This document shows, one piece after another, positions 11,301 to 22,900 of a stretch of DNA of 64,000 nt (its first letter is position 1; each line of letters opens with the position of its first letter). Below the pieces are notes generated by a model. It saw nothing but the letters and a program-made list of their open reading frames with translations. It did no database searches and was not told where the DNA came from. The stretch spans positions 31,607,533 to 31,671,532 of the forward strand of contig NC_135170.1 in the NCBI RefSeq assembly GCF_041146795.1, given 5' to 3'. The stretch is from Maylandia zebra (Eukaryota > Chordata > Actinopteri > Cichliformes > Cichlidae). The position numbers and the translations under genes are program-made.

Positions 11301-13519
11301 AAGAAAAATATTGATATAATCATTCCAAGTGGATGCCCTCTTATCTACTGAGATCTTTCTACGTCAGCCCATCTCCAGCCACTGAGACAGATTAGCTTTC
11401 TGGTATTTCCTAGTAGAATTAAAGTCGCAGCATATTACTATCAATATCAAAAATGGATTTACAGTAACAAATGGATTTAAAGAATTCCACATAATGCCCT
11501 TGTCACATGAGGAAAATCACGCCCAGCAAACGTGCTGGACGTGCTGTCTGCCTTCCAGATGGTGTGCACTCTTTGCACGTACACAGGCACCTTGGAAGCT
11601 GTTGTAGTTCTGACGTTACCCTATAAGAATGAACCTTTTCCTTCTCTTGTTACAAATATTTGTTCTATTTAGACAGTAGATTTGGAAAAAAGATAAGAAC
11701 AAACTTTGAAAAACTTGCAAATAAACATGGATATCAGGTTTGTTCTTCTTTGCCAAGGTTCATTTCAACACTTCTGTTTAGTACGTCATAAGCACATTCC
11801 TAACACACACAGCAAGGTCAAGAAAATACTAGGTGATTATCTTCTCCTGAGCACTTCTCTGAATGTTTAACTTCTTTCTTTGTAGGGGCAATGAAGACAC
11901 ACCTTATACAGTGAAACACAGCATGGCCTACCCCAAGAGCAAGTCAGAGGCAGAGAAAATTGTGCTTGATGCTAATGGCACCAAGGTAAGATATATTTCA
12001 CAAATTAATGGTATGTTTACTTTGTGTAAAGAAAAGTGGTATACTGTTTGAACTACATCACAATGAAGCAGATTTAGTAAATGTACATTTGAACTGAACT
12101 ATGATAATGCAGTGAAACCAGTAAAAGGATTAGTTTCTAAAAAGGCTTAACCTGGATAAACTTTGACTGGGCAGTTCCATGCAGAGGCTCGAGATATGCA
12201 GATGTTTTTGTTTTTTAGTCTCTTGCTGAGCTGGACTGGAGCCTTTAAAAAAACAAAGTCATAGTGTGTGTGTGGGGGGGGGGTTTCTTGTGCAACTTTG
12301 CCACAGAATGTGAGAATTTCCCTTGTGGCTATGCGGTGGTACAATGGTGTAATTTTTGCTGTTTACAATTATATCTAAATCTTCTTTTATTTTATCTGCC
12401 TCCGGCCTGGAAACTAAAAGTTGTTTTTATTTCCTGTCCAGGTTAAGGGTGGTAAGCACTTATACACATGCTCACTGAGGCCAACGGGGATCTATGGCGA
12501 GGGGCACCAGCTAATAAAGGACTTCTATAAGCAGGGTGTTCAAAGGGGAGGCTTGATTGTTGGAGGCATCCCAGATCATGTTGAACACGGTCGAGTTTAT
12601 GCAGGTAAAATTACCACTTCTGTGATGTTTCCTATGTGGCACTGAAAACTTGGTTAAAGGCGCCGTCATTTTTAAAGCAGATGTAGCATGTAGAAGCACT
12701 TCCTCTGCACTTCGCAGGAAGTTTACAGTTTTACACCTAACGCAATTCATAACATTAGAATTTCAGATGATAATATGATAAGAAACCCTGATGCTCTTAA
12801 ACAACTTTTAATAGGTTTATAATAAATTCAATACCAGATGGTCATTATCGGTGAACATGTATACATGCATCCAATTCACACCACAAATCCTCTGATCTCC
12901 TAACAGAATATGATTGCATTTATGATATTAATACATTTTACAAATGCATGTAAGGCATGCAGTATCAGCCACAACTGGATAGAAAGGATGTCACTTGGAT
13001 GCAGATTAAATGACTAAAGTAGTATCTACAATTGATGTATTTTAAGTATTTGCACTCTTTACCATCACCATAATTAAATCCGTTACTTATCCACTTGTCT
13101 ACCTAGGCAATGTTGCCTGGATGCATCTCCTTGCAGCCCAAGCTTTGAGAGAGCGCCCAGAGAAAGTTGGAGGAGAAGCGTTCTACTGCTACGATGACTC
13201 ACCCTACAAAAGCTACGAAGATTTCAACATGGTGTTGTTCTCAGAGTTTAACTTTCGAAAGGCACGGATACCCACAATGGTGTTATGGTTTCTGGCCATG
13301 TTTAATGATTTGATGCACTGGTTACTAAAACCCATATACAACTACACGCCGCTGCTGAACAGTTACACCTTGGCCGTTGTTAGCACCACCTTCACAGTGC
13401 GCACCGACAAAGCTGAGCGTCATTTCGATTACCGCCCCTTGTACAGCTGGGATGAATGTCTGGCCCGCACAAAGAAATGGATTAGCACATTTCCTTCAGA
13501 AAACTCCAAAGACTGTTGA
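5388..13519 (+). CDS. hsd3b7: 3-beta-hydroxy-delta5-C27-steroid dehydrogenase, type 7
   Basis: Six coding exons with GT-AG introns: 5388-5547, 6747-6902, 9733-9841, 11886-11985, 12442-12604, 13107-13519; total 1101 bases, 366 residues (human enzyme about 369). The enzyme oxidises the 3-beta-hydroxyl and isomerises the double bond of 7-alpha-hydroxylated sterols in bile acid synthesis, at the endoplasmic reticulum. Seen: Rossmann NAD-binding motif TGACGFLG at residues 13-20, serines in [11 protein letters not shown] (124-134), the catalytic YPKSK (Tyr157, Lys161), [11 protein letters not shown], and a hydrophobic stretch near 285-303 that fits membrane attachment. Residues 261-270 ([10 protein letters not shown]) and 331-340 match the family carboxyl end. 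The start is the first ATG after the GC boxes and gives the expected short N terminus. Introns 2 and 3 are 2-3 kb without a second gene. Homology to HSD3B1/2 is less likely because wording and neighbours match HSD3B7. Confidence 0.95.
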
Positions 13520-14232
13520 TCTGAGCTCAACCACAGCAACATTTATTAGAAGCTGCTATGTAGACAGACGGGATCGCAATACGTAAATAATGCCTGTTGT
13601 CTATTAATGTTGTAGAGAAACAAGCAGTACTGTGCCTTACAGTAGGGACAGTGTATCAGAGCTTTTATACAGAGCATATAAACATAGTTTTATAAAAGAT
13701 GTCTCAATAATTCTCGTCGTAGTAGATTAAAAGGTGCTTTCATAACATTTTTGAAACTGCATTCATTTCGACATTCAAGCTTTAAAAACTATGCAGTACC
13801 GATAAAGCAGTATTGTTCTTGGTCTTGTGTTGGTGTTTTCAGTTCTGCCAACATCCACAGAATGCCTTAATTCAAAGTTAAAATAAGCTTCATTATAAAA
13901 TGTTGACCACTGATTCCATCAGAACCGTTAACTACATTTGTTAATGAACTAGTTCTAGATGGGGCAAATGGTGAAGACGACATAATTATTACATTGTTGT
14001 TCTATCCATTTCTGTGGCATGTACTAATTTTAGATATGCATTTCACATTAAATATTATCAATATGCACAGTATTAATAGTGACAATGTAAACTCAATTTA
14101 CATGCATTTACTACTCAGGTTACTAATATTTTATTGATTTAGCAGAGTTTATAAAATGTTTTATACTGTTTGAATAAATGTTTATTGTGACACAATTGGA
14201 ATGTTTAAATTTTTTTTGTCATTACAAATAAA
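13520..14232 (+). promoter_or_regulatory. hsd3b7 3' untranslated region with two polyadenylation signals
   Basis: AT-rich sequence after the hsd3b7 stop. Candidate AATAAA signals are at 14173-14178 and 14227-14232, giving a 3' UTR of about 650-720 bases. No frame of note. Confidence 0.6.
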
Positions 14233-14532
14233 GATTTATTTAATCCTTTGTACAAGGCCTCGTGTGTTGTGCTTGGCATCAGGGCGGTGCCCTGATCTCA
14301 TTGCCTGTCATCCCAGTCTTTGGTTGCATAACAACTCTGATACACATCACTACATCCCATCCCTGGAAACCACTTGCACAACTTTAAATCCTTGTTTTTG
14401 TTTCAGTATGCATATTTGCCCACACCATATCCCCATGGTTACATTGTGTCCTCCGGTTTCTATGTATCCAAGTGTTTACCCATTGCGGTAGGTAGAGAGA
14501 ATCACTCCTTGAAGTCATGTGTTGTGCCTGAA

Positions 14533-14576
14533 AATGAATAAATAAATGAAAATGAATGAATGAATGAATGAAATGA
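14533..14576. repeat. (TGAA)n microsatellite
   Basis: Tandem TGAA/TAAA units in the spacer after hsd3b7, imperfect at the left and regular at the right end. Confidence 0.85.
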
Positions 14577-16287
14577 TGTGGAAACTTGTTGTCATGCTAT
14601 ATTAAAACCAGCTGGATTTGAACTTCTATGACTCAGAAGGAAAAGGGAGTTCCTTTAGAGTTTGCTAAATAGTGTTCCTGTAGACCTGGGTGTCCCCCAT
14701 TTTGAGGTTTTGCATAGCAATCTCCAAAACACCACCATGCATGGTGCTAGGAAATACAAAGCAAAGACTAACAGTTTCCAAACAAACTCATAAATCCTTT
14801 TTTGCAAACAAAACCAAAAGATGTGGAAACAAGAATGTGGAAAAATTAAGTTGTGTGTGTGGTTTTTTTTGTTTTGTTTTGTTTTTTACATTTCCAGCAG
14901 ATTTTAATATGGTCTGACACAAAGGCTAGGCTTTCTTATAAAATGTTTCTATGATGTAAGAGAAAGCATGTCTGTGGGAATACAGCAAAATATCTGTATG
15001 AGTTTAACTGATGTGTTTTGGTGGTTCACAACTGGAGTCTCTAGGTGTGTCAAACCTGTTTGAGTTCACAAGCCAACCAGGAGCTATATATAACAAATGG
15101 GGTGAACCAGTAAAACACAACCTATGTGAAAACAAACACCTATATCTTTTATGAGAAGTGAATAGATATTCTGAACATTTTATATATACAAAAACATGAA
15201 CAGCCTGAGATGTCTTAAAGTTTAATTTCAACTCTGTCTGAGAGTCTGCTGTCATAACAATCGACAGATCACATTGATTCTATAAAGAAAAAGACTTTAC
15301 ATGGATAGTTTTTGGAAGGAAACAATATTATGCATCTTTGTGATTGAAACACCATTGTTGTAATGCTGGCATCACATCCTTACTCCAGGAATAGCAGAAG
15401 ACAAAAAATAATACAAATTAAAAAAAATTACAGTCTTTTGTCAGAAAAGCCACTCCGTAGACCTGTGGCAGGTGAGGGTCCTGTTCCAGGAAGCAGGAAC
15501 TATGGAGACAGAGAAAACAGAGACCTCCACTCTGTGGACAGTAAGGGTCAGCCAGCTTCCTTGCACTGCAACATTTATTGTAGGTCACTGTAGCAATCAT
15601 TGTTTAAATAAAAGACATCTGTTCTTTGTTTTGCAATCAGTCACACTAATGGAAACATTTTGTGTTACAGATGGAACCTTGGATATGATGTGGATATTTG
15701 GGTAAGGAACAGAAATGATTTTTAAGACTAAGACTAAACTAAAGGAATTTAAAGGGGTGTTTTAAAAGCAGACAGACTGTCTGAATGTAATCTGATTACA
15801 TGTAATGTTTGTCTTTGTTCAAAGATTGAGATTCACTTATTATGTCAAACAGCATTTGAAAGGTACAGTGTCTGTACCACTGAAAATCACATAAAGCAGA
15901 CTCTGTGGGTCTGCCCAGAACTGGACCCAGCTGCAGGTATTAGAGGCTCCATAATGGATCAGCAAACCATGCCCTACAGAAAAAGATCAAGGACTCAAGG
16001 ATGAGGTTCAGCATGGCCATTTTGCAGCTCATCCTGTCTAGACTGAATTTTTATGTTCATATTTCATTTATTTTGTTTGTATTCTGTTCCCCGGTCCTTA
16101 TCTAAAATGGTTCATAACATGTTTGCCTTTACAGATAAAACTTACATTCAATAAAGACCTGTAAAGCTGCCCTGCCTTTTTTCAGTTAAATAGGAAACCA
16201 TTACTATGCTCTAACTATGACTATTAACAATAACTCGATAAGACATCTCTCCTACGGCTACAAGAGAGGAAACAGTGAAGGCCGACA
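14577..16287. other. Intergenic spacer without a recognisable gene
   Basis: Several short frames occur (for example 15363-15705 on plus) but none resembles a known protein or shows consistent exon signals. The stretch could be old repeat debris; I see no terminal repeats or RNA gene. Confidence 0.5.
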
Positions 16288-19090
16288 TTAGATTAGATTA
16301 GGCAAGGCAAGTTTATTTATATAGCACAATTCAACAACAAGGTGATTCAAAGTGCTTTAGAGACATTAAAGAACAAAAACAAATAAAAAGCATGAGTTAA
16401 AATTGATTAAAAAACAGTAGATAAAATCAGGACAGTAGATAAAATCAGTAGTTAAAATGTAAGTTTTGAAATTTAAGCTTAACAGTGTGGATTTGGTGTT
16501 TTATTCAAATGTAGCTGAGAATAGGAGTCTTCAACCTGGATTTAAATAAACTGGGTGTTTCAGCTGATCTGAGGCTTTCTGGGAGTTTGTTCCAGATATA
16601 TGAAGCATAAAAGCTGAATGCAGCTTCTCCGTGTCTGGTTCTGACTCTGGGAACTGATAAAAAACCAGATCCAAATGACCTGAGGGATCTGGAAGGTTCA
16701 TACTGGGTCAGGAGGTCACTGATGTATTTTTGGTCCTAAACCATTCAGAGCTTTATAGACCAGCATCAGAACTTTAAAGTCTATCCTCTGACGGACAGGC
16801 AGCCAGTGTAAAGACCTCAGAGCTGGACTGATGTGGTTCACTTTTTTGGTCTTAGTGAGGACTCGAGCAGCAGAGTTCTGAATGAGCTGTAGTTGTCTGA
16901 CTGATTTTTTAGGTAGACCTGTAAAGATGCTGTTACAGTAATCAAGCCTACTAAAGATGAATGCAGGGACTAGTTTTTCCAGGTCCTGTTGAGACATCAG
17001 ATCTTTTATCCTTGAAATATTCTTGAGGTGATAGTAAGCTGATTTTGTTATTGTCTTAATGTGTTTTTCTAAGTTTAGGTCTGCAACCATCACTACCCCC
17101 AAATTTCTCTCCGGGTTTGTGGTTTTTAGGTGTATAGATTGAAGTTCTCTGGTGACATGTAATTGTTTTTCTTTGGCACCAAAGACTATTACTTCAGTTT
17201 TTGTTTAGCTGGAGAAAATTGTGGCACAACCAGTCATTAATTTCCTCGATGCATTTACCAACAGCCTGTATAGGGCCTCGGTCTCCTGGTGACATTGTGA
17301 TATATATTTGTGTGTCATCTGCATAGCTGTGGTAGTTTATTTTGTTGTTCTTTATAATCTGTGCCAGTGGGAGCATGTAAATGTTAAACAGAAGGGGTCC
17401 CAAGATGGAACCTTGGGGAACTCCACATGTGATACTTGTCTGCTCAGATGTGAAGTTACCTATTGATACAAAGTATTTCCTGTTTTCTAAGTATGTTTTG
17501 AACCAGTTTAGTACAGTTCCTGAAAGACCTGTCCAGTTCTCCAGTCGTTTGAGTAATATGTTGTGGTCAACTGTATCAAATGCTGCACTGAGATCCAGTA
17601 AAACTAAGACTGTGTTAAGAGATTTTCTACATTATACAATATAACCAAATCTCTATAATACAATATAATCAAGTGTGCCTTATATTCTGTGTGTTCATAT
17701 ATTTTTACATAACCAAGCTTATTGTTAAAGAGAACATAATGCATTCCTTACCTCAGTGTGTGATGTCAGATAAGCATGATATACTTCTGCATTGTTATTT
17801 TCAGTATATGTGTGCAAGGTCAGATAAGCTGAGATAATGCCTGACCTCTCCCCTTTCAGTTAAAAGAGGAAGTACTATGTAACTTACTTTCACTATAAAT
17901 AAAGAACCAAGCCTGCGCTCAGTGTGTGTGTCTTCTCAGAGACATTCACCCGTGCGCACGTTTTCTAATACTCTCTGAGTCGGTCTACAGTGTCTTATTT
18001 CTCTTACTTGTGTTTGAACAAATGTCAACCCCTGACAGACTGACATTTTTCCACTGTCTGTATTCAGACATATGTCATTAAACACTTTGGTCAGAGCGGT
18101 TTCAGTGCTGTGGTTCTGTCTAAAACCTGACTGGAAGGCATCATAGCAGTTATTCTGTTTTAAGAAGTAATTGAGCTGTTGAGAAACTGCTTTTTCAATG
18201 ATCTTACTTAAAAATGGGAGATTTGAGATCGGCCTGTAGTTGTTCATTTGTGTCTTGTCAAGATTGTCCTTTTTCAGTATAGGTTTTATTACAGCAGTTT
18301 TTAGTGGTTCTGGAAACACACCTGACATTAAAGAAAAGTTGACGATCTGTAACAGGTCTGACTCCAAAGTCTTTGAGACCTTTTTGAAAAAACTTGTTGG
18401 CAGGACATCTAAACAGCAGGAGTTGTTCAGTTGACCTAAGATGTCTTCAGGTCTTTGCTGTTAATCGGGTGAAACTGTTTGATGGTGTTTAAACAGTTTT
18501 TCAGTGGACACAGTACATATCCTGAATATGCTGTTGATGTACCAATTGCTTATCTAATCTTTTGGATTTTTTCTGTGAAGAATTTGGCAAAGTCATTGCA
18601 GGCCATGGTCGAATGAAGTTCAGCTGCCACTGGCACAGGAGGGTTTGTTAGCCTGTCAACTGTAGAAAATAAGACCCGAGCATTATGACTGTTTTTGGTG
18701 ATGATGTCAGAGAAGTAGGACCTCCTTGCACTCCTCAGTTGTAAATTATAATTGTGAAGTTTCTCTTTATAGATGTCATAATGAACCTGGAGGTTTGTTT
18801 TTCTCCATCTGCGCTCAGCTTTCCTACACTCTCTTTTTTCATTTTTCACCAGTGTGGAGTTTCTCCATGGAGACTTTTTCCTTCCAGAGATAACCTTCAC
18901 CTTAATGGGAGCAATAGTGTCAATGACATTTAACATTTTAGCATTGAAGCTATTGACGAGCTCATTGACTGAACCTCTGGACAGGTCAGGTGTTAATGGG
19001 AAGACCTGGTTAAAGATCTCACTACTGTATTCAGTTATACACCGTTTTGTGATCACTGCTGTTGATTTGTGTGGGCTGAAATTAGATTAG
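16288..19090 (-). mobile_element. L2/Maui-like LINE, decayed, interrupted by an LTR-like insertion
   Basis: Minus-strand non-LTR retrotransposon. In its own sense, from the right, it encodes the linker after the endonuclease (about 19056-18550), then reverse transcriptase motifs (NNYRPISNLPFLSKIIEK near 18250, SGFRQNHSTETAL near 18110, YADDTQIY near 17310), then the conserved carboxyl segment (FIFSRLDYCNSIFTGLP; LHWLPVRQRIDFK) near 16950-16760. Its 3' tail at 16300-16360 carries the L2-type TTTATATAGCAC...CAAAGTGCTTTA wording. ATTAGATTAG occurs at both ends (16288-16302 and 19081-19090), a plausible target duplication. The open frames are broken into at least four pieces and the 5' end is missing, so it is dead. 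Confidence 0.85.
17611..18037 (+). mobile_element. Solo-LTR-like insertion inside the L2 LINE
   Basis: About 427 bases interrupt the LINE between the codons for KMSV and LVLLD of its reverse transcriptase; the LINE sequence resumes exactly on the other side. The insert begins TGTGTTAAG and ends CCCCTGACA, with a TATAAATAAAG box followed by a GCGCTCAGTGTGTGTG stretch, the general build of an LTR in plus orientation. A 3-4 base repeat (GAC or AGAC) flanks it. There is no internal coding part, so it would be a solo LTR, younger than the LINE. Family not recognised. Confidence 0.55.
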
Positions 19091-19159
19091 AAATTACAAA
19101 TGGCCACACTGGGGGACATTACAGCAGAGTTTTTCCGTAAATCTTATTAAGCAATACAG

Positions 19160-19290
19160 TCCATCCATCCATTTCCAGCCCCTTGGAGGCAGAAGTCTAA
19201 CACAAAAGGGAGGACCTCCCTCTCCCCAGCCACCTCATCCAGCTCATCTGGGGGAAATCCTAGGCGTTTCCAGACCAGCTATAAAGATGT
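19160..19290 (-). mobile_element. 3' tail of a fish LINE (Rex3/RTE-like), degenerate
   Basis: Starts with TCCATCCATCC, then CTCCCTCTCCCCAGCCACCTCATCCAG in two adjoining blocks and a GGCGTTTCCAGACCAGCT block. This is the wording of a very common fish retroelement end (minus strand, GATG-type tail). Short and diverged. Confidence 0.45.
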
Positions 19291-19337
19291 AATTTTTCCA
19301 GGCATGAGCAGCAAAATAAGGTTGTTAAATCCATCAG

Positions 19338-19854
19338 TATGCCGGCTTGTACACATACACGAGAGACACGAGAGTTCTTCTTTACTGATGTTTACTGTGC
19401 TTCTCTTAACGTACAGGTACACCGTAGAACTGGTGAATACAAATGTACAAGAAAATTATATTTCAGCATTAAAACATATTACAATATAAAATTCACAAAA
19501 TATAAACAAACATACCACTTTGGCCTGCAAGTAGACAAACCGGTGTAACTGGAACTTAGGGCTTATTTCTTCTTTCTTAGCTTGACTTTTACACGGCTAG
19601 ACCGTCACCATGCGCAGCTTCTCTGACTTTTTTCCAAAACAGGAAGTGACCTCTGCCCTTACCTTATATTTACAAAATTAACCGGCTATTTTCCATGTAT
19701 CAAATTAACTGTACACCAATCCGGTAGGCAAAAAAGGAAAATGTTAACATGCTCAACACAAAAATAAAACATACAAAATAAAATGAGTTAGTTACATTAT
19801 CATTACAAGAGCTCCGCCTAGTGGTCAAATACTAACATTTCACCAACTGTTACA
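19338..19854 (-). repeat. BEL/Pao 3' LTR (left on the plus strand)
   Basis: 517 bp, in element sense starting TGTAACAG and ending GGCATA. Direct copy of 26404-26920. The sequence just inside (19855-19870) is the purine-rich GGTGGGAG in element sense, which would serve as the polypurine tract. Confidence 0.9.
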
Positions 19855-19955
19855 CTCCCACCATCACACTATCGCAACAGCATGTGTGATCCTAAAGGAA
19901 TTTGACCCAACAATGAACTTAGCGAAGGTTAACCAATAAACATTATGTTGAGTCT

Positions 19956-22900
19956 TTACTCTGCTTCAAGTAAAAGTATAGTCTTATGTATGGGTCTCTC
20001 TAAAATCGTCTTAGTTGTGTGCTTCCCCTTATTGTCTCTAGTAGAGTCACCGATGAGAAGCTTAACTTGTCTGACTCTGCCGTCAGCTCCTGGAGTGACT
20101 TCCACAACTTTGGCGAGTTTCCATTGATTTCTTGGAAGACAGTCTTCTTGTAATAACACAATGTCATTTATTTTTGCATTTCTTCTGTTTTTATTCCATT
20201 TGCTTCTCTGTTGCAAGTTTAACAGATATTCCTTTCTCCACCTTGTCCAAAATACATTCGCCAAATATTGTACTCGTTTCCATCTTTTCTGGAGGTAGAG
20301 ATCTTCTTTAGCGAATTCTCCAGGTGGTGGTGAGATCACTGCTGACTTCATCGTCAAAATATGGTTGGGTGTCAACGGCTCCAGTCCTACAGGGTCGTTG
20401 ATAGACTCTACAGTTAGTGGTCGACTGTTTACTATTGCCATAGCTTCATACATGAACGTTCTCAATGATGAAGTGTCTAATCTTGAAGCTGACTGGTCAA
20501 GAATGGATTTCAGAACATTTCTTATTGTCCGAATCTGCCTCTCCCAGACTCCTCCCATGTGGCTAGAAGCAGGTGGGTTGAAAACGAAAGTTATTCCCAG
20601 CTCTTTGACTTTCTCTTGAGTTGCTTGCGTTAGAAGCTCGTTTCTTGCACCGATAAAATTGGTGCCTTGATCACAATGCAGCTGACCTACGTTGCCACGT
20701 ATTGCTATGAAACAACGGAGTGCATTGAGAAAACAGTCTGCACTGAGATCATCTAGAACTTCTATATGTATAGCTCTCGAGCACATACATGTAAACAAGA
20801 GTCCATATCTCTTCAAGTCTTTCCTCCCTTCTTTTACACAGAATGGTCCGAAGCAGTCCATACCGCTGTATGTAAATGGAGGGGTAGCTTCCAGTCTTTC
20901 TGGTGGCAGGTCTCCCATCCTTTGTTCTTGATTGCCTTTCCTGTACTTTCTACATTTGACACATTTGTATATAAATGACGATACTTCAGTACTGCAGCCA
21001 ATTACCCATATGCCATTGGACCGTATCTCATTTACTGTCATCCCTCGGCCTTGATGATTCGTCTTCTCATGAAAATGTTTGATGAGCAGGTGCGACACAT
21101 GATGTTTCTTTGGCAGAATGGCTGGGTGTTTGATGTTGGGATGGACTGATGCTTTTGTAAGTCTTCCTCCTACCCTCAAGATATTGTGTTGATCAAGGAA
21201 TGGACTTAACTGAAGTAGCTTTGAGTGAGATGGTCTGACTTCCTCCTTATCCTTTATGATCTTAATTTCCTTTCCAAATGCTTGTTGAACTGTCTGTATG
21301 ATGAACTCCTCGGCTTCTTTCCTTTCTTCCAACGTAGTACTTTCATTGGACATTTACTTTGAGTTCTTTGCATACTTTACACGTCGTCTTAATCTTGCTA
21401 TTGCTTTCACAACTCTCGTCCAATCTGAGAATTTTTCCAGTCGTTCTAAAATGGATTTCTCTTCTTTTGCCTTAACTGCGAATACTGTTGTGACTTTGAG
21501 TTCTGGATCTTCGATACTGATCTCTTTCACTTTAGCATCTTCTTGTGGTAGTTCCTTTTGCCATAAAAAACTTGGTCCTGTGAACCAGTTGGACTGTACT
21601 AGTTCTTTTGTCATGACTCCACGTGATGCGTGATCTGCAGGATTTTGTTCAGAGGCAACATATCGCCATTGACTTGGTTCTGTACTTGATCTGATTCTCT
21701 GTATTCTGTTAGCAACGAATACATGAAAGCGCCTTGCGTCGTTGTTAATATAACCAAGGACAACTTTGGAATCAGTCCAGTAGTACACCTGAATATTTTG
21801 GATCTCCAATTCTCTCTTTAGAAAGTCAGCTGCTCTCGTAGCTACTACAGCCGCAGAAAGCTCCAATCTTGGGATGGTTGTCACTTTAGTAGGAGCGACT
21901 CTTGCTTTACCCATCACAAGAGTGCACTGTACTTCTCCAAACTTGGTCACTGTTCTCAAGTATGAGCACACACCATAACCGGTTACACTGGCATCAGAAA
22001 AGCTGTGTAACTCATACTGCTTCACTTGGTCAGATGTTGATGGGACATAACAACGTGATATCTTTATGGAGGACAGGTTCTGGAGGTCTCTGAGCCAAGC
22101 TTCCCATTGAGGCTTGAGATCTTCTGGAAGCGGCTCGTCCCAGTCCAGCTTTTCCTGACACATTCTTTGGAGGAGTTTCTTACCAACTAAAATGAACGGA
22201 GCGACGAATCCAAGTGGGTCGAATATTGAGGCCACTGTCGAGAGCACTCCTCTTCTAGTGAAGGGGTTATTCTTTACAATCACCCTGAATTGAAAGGTGT
22301 CTGAGCTTACACACCATTGGACCCCTAAGGCTCTTTCTATCTTTGGCTCTCCTAGTGCCAGATCCAGATCAGTTGCTCCTGCTACACATTCTTCCTTTGG
22401 GATAGCAGCAATCACTTCCTTGCTGTTGCTAATGAACTTGTGCAGGTGCAGCTTACCGGTGGCACACAGTTCTCTAGCTTCCTTTACAAGTTGAATAGCT
22501 TCTTGCACTGAATCCACACTCACCAAACCGTCGTCCACGTAGAAGTTGCGTTGCATGAACTTCACCGTGGCTTCACTGAACTTATTTTCACCTTGCGCAG
22601 CGACATGCTTGAATCCAAAGTTTGCGCATCCTGGTGAAGATGCTGCACCAAACAAGTGGACTCTCATACGAAACACTGATGTGGACTTTTCCATGTTACC
22701 ATCCTCCCACCATAGGAATCGGAGGTAATCTTGATCTTTTGGGGCAACATGAAACTGGTGAAACATGCGCTCCACGTCACACATGACAGCTACACGTCCT
22801 TTCCTGAAACGACACAGAACTCCAACAAGAGTATTTGTGAGGTCAGGTCCTGACAGGAGATGCTCGTTGAGCGATGTATTCTGGAACCTTGCAGAGCAAT

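Noticed and set aside
15363-15705. Small plus-strand frames downstream of hsd3b7 as a gene
   Set aside because: No family resemblance, no consistent exon borders, and different frames overlap with similar length as expected by chance.
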